Part shown: piece after piece, positions 63,538-64,000 of the stretch | How the letters are laid out: every line of letters begins with the position of its first letter | Numbering within the stretch: the first letter of the stretch is position 1 | Source of the DNA: Cupriavidus malaysiensis | GTDB lineage: Bacteria; Pseudomonadota; Gammaproteobacteria; Burkholderiales; Burkholderiaceae | NCBI RefSeq assembly: GCF_001854325.1 | Contig: NZ_CP017755.1 | Location: 3,038,001-3,102,000 of the forward strand | Reading direction: 5' to 3' | Length of the DNA: 64,000 nucleotides | Position numbers and translations under genes: made by a program | The notes under the pieces: generated by a model | Seen by the model: the letters and a program-made list of their open reading frames with translations, nothing else | Databases searched by the model: none | What the model was told of the DNA's origin: nothing

Positions 63538-64000
63538 TCAGGGCACCGCCGCGGCCTGCCCGGTCGGCCCCGGCAGCTGCGCAAGGAAATCGAGGAAAGC
63601 CGCGATGCGGCGCGAGCCGCGCTGGCTGGGCAGGTAAAGCGCAGTGATGGCGGAGGTGGCCTGGTTCGGATTGACCGTCCAGTCCGCGAACAGCGTGCTG
63701 AGCCGCCCGGCCTCGATGTCGCCGTCCACCATCCAGTCCGGCAGCAGGGCGATGCCGCTGCCGGCCAGGGCGAGTTCGTGCAGCACCTCGGCATTGTTGC
63801 TGCGCGAGCGCCCGCCGACCGGCACCTGGATGGCCTCGTCGCCGCGCCCGAAGGTCCACACCTGCTGGCTGGCCCCATAGCTGAAGCGCAGGCACTCGCG
63901 ACCGGCGTCGGCCAGGTCGGCGGGCGCCGCCGGGATGCCATAGCGCGCCAGGTAGGCCGGACTCGCCACCACGCGCCGGCGGAACACGCCGATCTCGCGC
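63538..64000 (-). CDS. LysR-family regulator, truncated by window edge
   Basis: The C-terminal 154 or so residues of a LysR-type effector domain: FRRRVVASPAYLARYGIPAAPADLADA, SNNAEVLHELALAGSGIALLPDWMVDGDIEAGRLSTLFADW and ITALYLPSQRGSRRIAAFLDFLAQL are characteristic of the branch with TPAAVSR-type HTH. The N-terminal DNA-binding part lies beyond the window. It converges with the dienelactone-hydrolase-like gene. Confidence 0.85.
   Translation of the reverse strand, partial: REIGVFRRRVVASPAYLARYGIPAAPADLADAGRECLRFSYGASQQVWTFGRGDEAIQVPVGGRSRSNNAEVLHELALAGSGIALLPDWMVDGDIEAGRLSTLFADWTVNPNQATSAITALYLPSQRGSRRIAAFLDFLAQLPGPTGQAAAVP

Overview
The window is a high-GC chromosome or megaplasmid segment from a betaproteobacterium, most likely of the Burkholderiales (Cupriavidus/Ralstonia type). 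The evidence is the strongly GC-biased third codon positions, several periplasmic Bug/TctC solute receptors, many LysR regulators each beside a small catabolic unit, and linked ben/cat and 3-hydroxyanthranilate (nba-type) gene sets. I see no tRNA, rRNA, CRISPR array, phage or intact insertion sequence.

Layout. 0-4.1 kb: 3' end of a lysine permease, an exported YtcJ-type amidohydrolase and an Ap4A phosphorylase. 4.1-5.5 kb: decayed ground with a frameshifted Bug remnant, an internally deleted isochorismatase remnant and an intact yefM-yoeB toxin-antitoxin pair. 5.5-15 kb: Asp/Glu racemase-family protein, YiaA-type membrane protein, a LysR/MFS divergent pair, a Bug receptor, a LysR gene divergent from a class III CoA-transferase plus CitE-type lyase, and an unknown membrane protein. 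15.2-23.4 kb (minus strand): an operon covering 3-hydroxyanthranilate ring cleavage down to 2-oxopentenoate hydration, with an AAHS permease and a LysR gene. 23.6-30.0 kb (plus strand): a six-gene operon (intradiol dioxygenase, SDR, BKACE/DUF849, MDR oxidoreductase, cupin, Bug receptor) followed by a LacI-family regulator; its promoter carries two 12-bp palindromes of LacI type. 30-31.8 kb: LysR divergent from a quinone reductase. 32-39.2 kb: catR-like regulator and the benzoate-to-muconolactone set catB-catA-benABCD, without catC or catD.

39.6-41.5 kb: LysR divergent from an SDR. 41.5-56.2 kb: genes for exported or surface phosphoesterases (a 5'-nucleotidase lipoprotein preceded by a Pho-box-like element, a metallophosphoesterase-LamG protein, a phospholipase C, and a phosphodiesterase-like LamG lipoprotein), a DeoR regulator and a SulP transporter. 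A lower-GC insert at 46-48.5 kb interrupts them, carrying a diheme cytochrome c4 and a monoheme cytochrome fused to a predicted outer-membrane barrel that resembles Cyc2. A fragment of a sulP gene lies at the edge of that insert. 56-64 kb: a predicted exported protein, an exported 50-residue-repeat protein, alanine racemase, a flavodoxin-fold protein, a lipocalin, a GlxA-type AraC regulator, a dienelactone-hydrolase-like protein and a truncated LysR gene.

Most promising for new biology: the LacI-controlled dioxygenase/BKACE operon, which could send an aromatic ring-cleavage product through a beta-keto-acid cleavage enzyme; the Cyc2-like cytochrome-porin with its c4 partner; and the LamG-tagged phosphorus-scavenging proteins. 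Functions come from reading conserved motifs by eye; no database search was possible.
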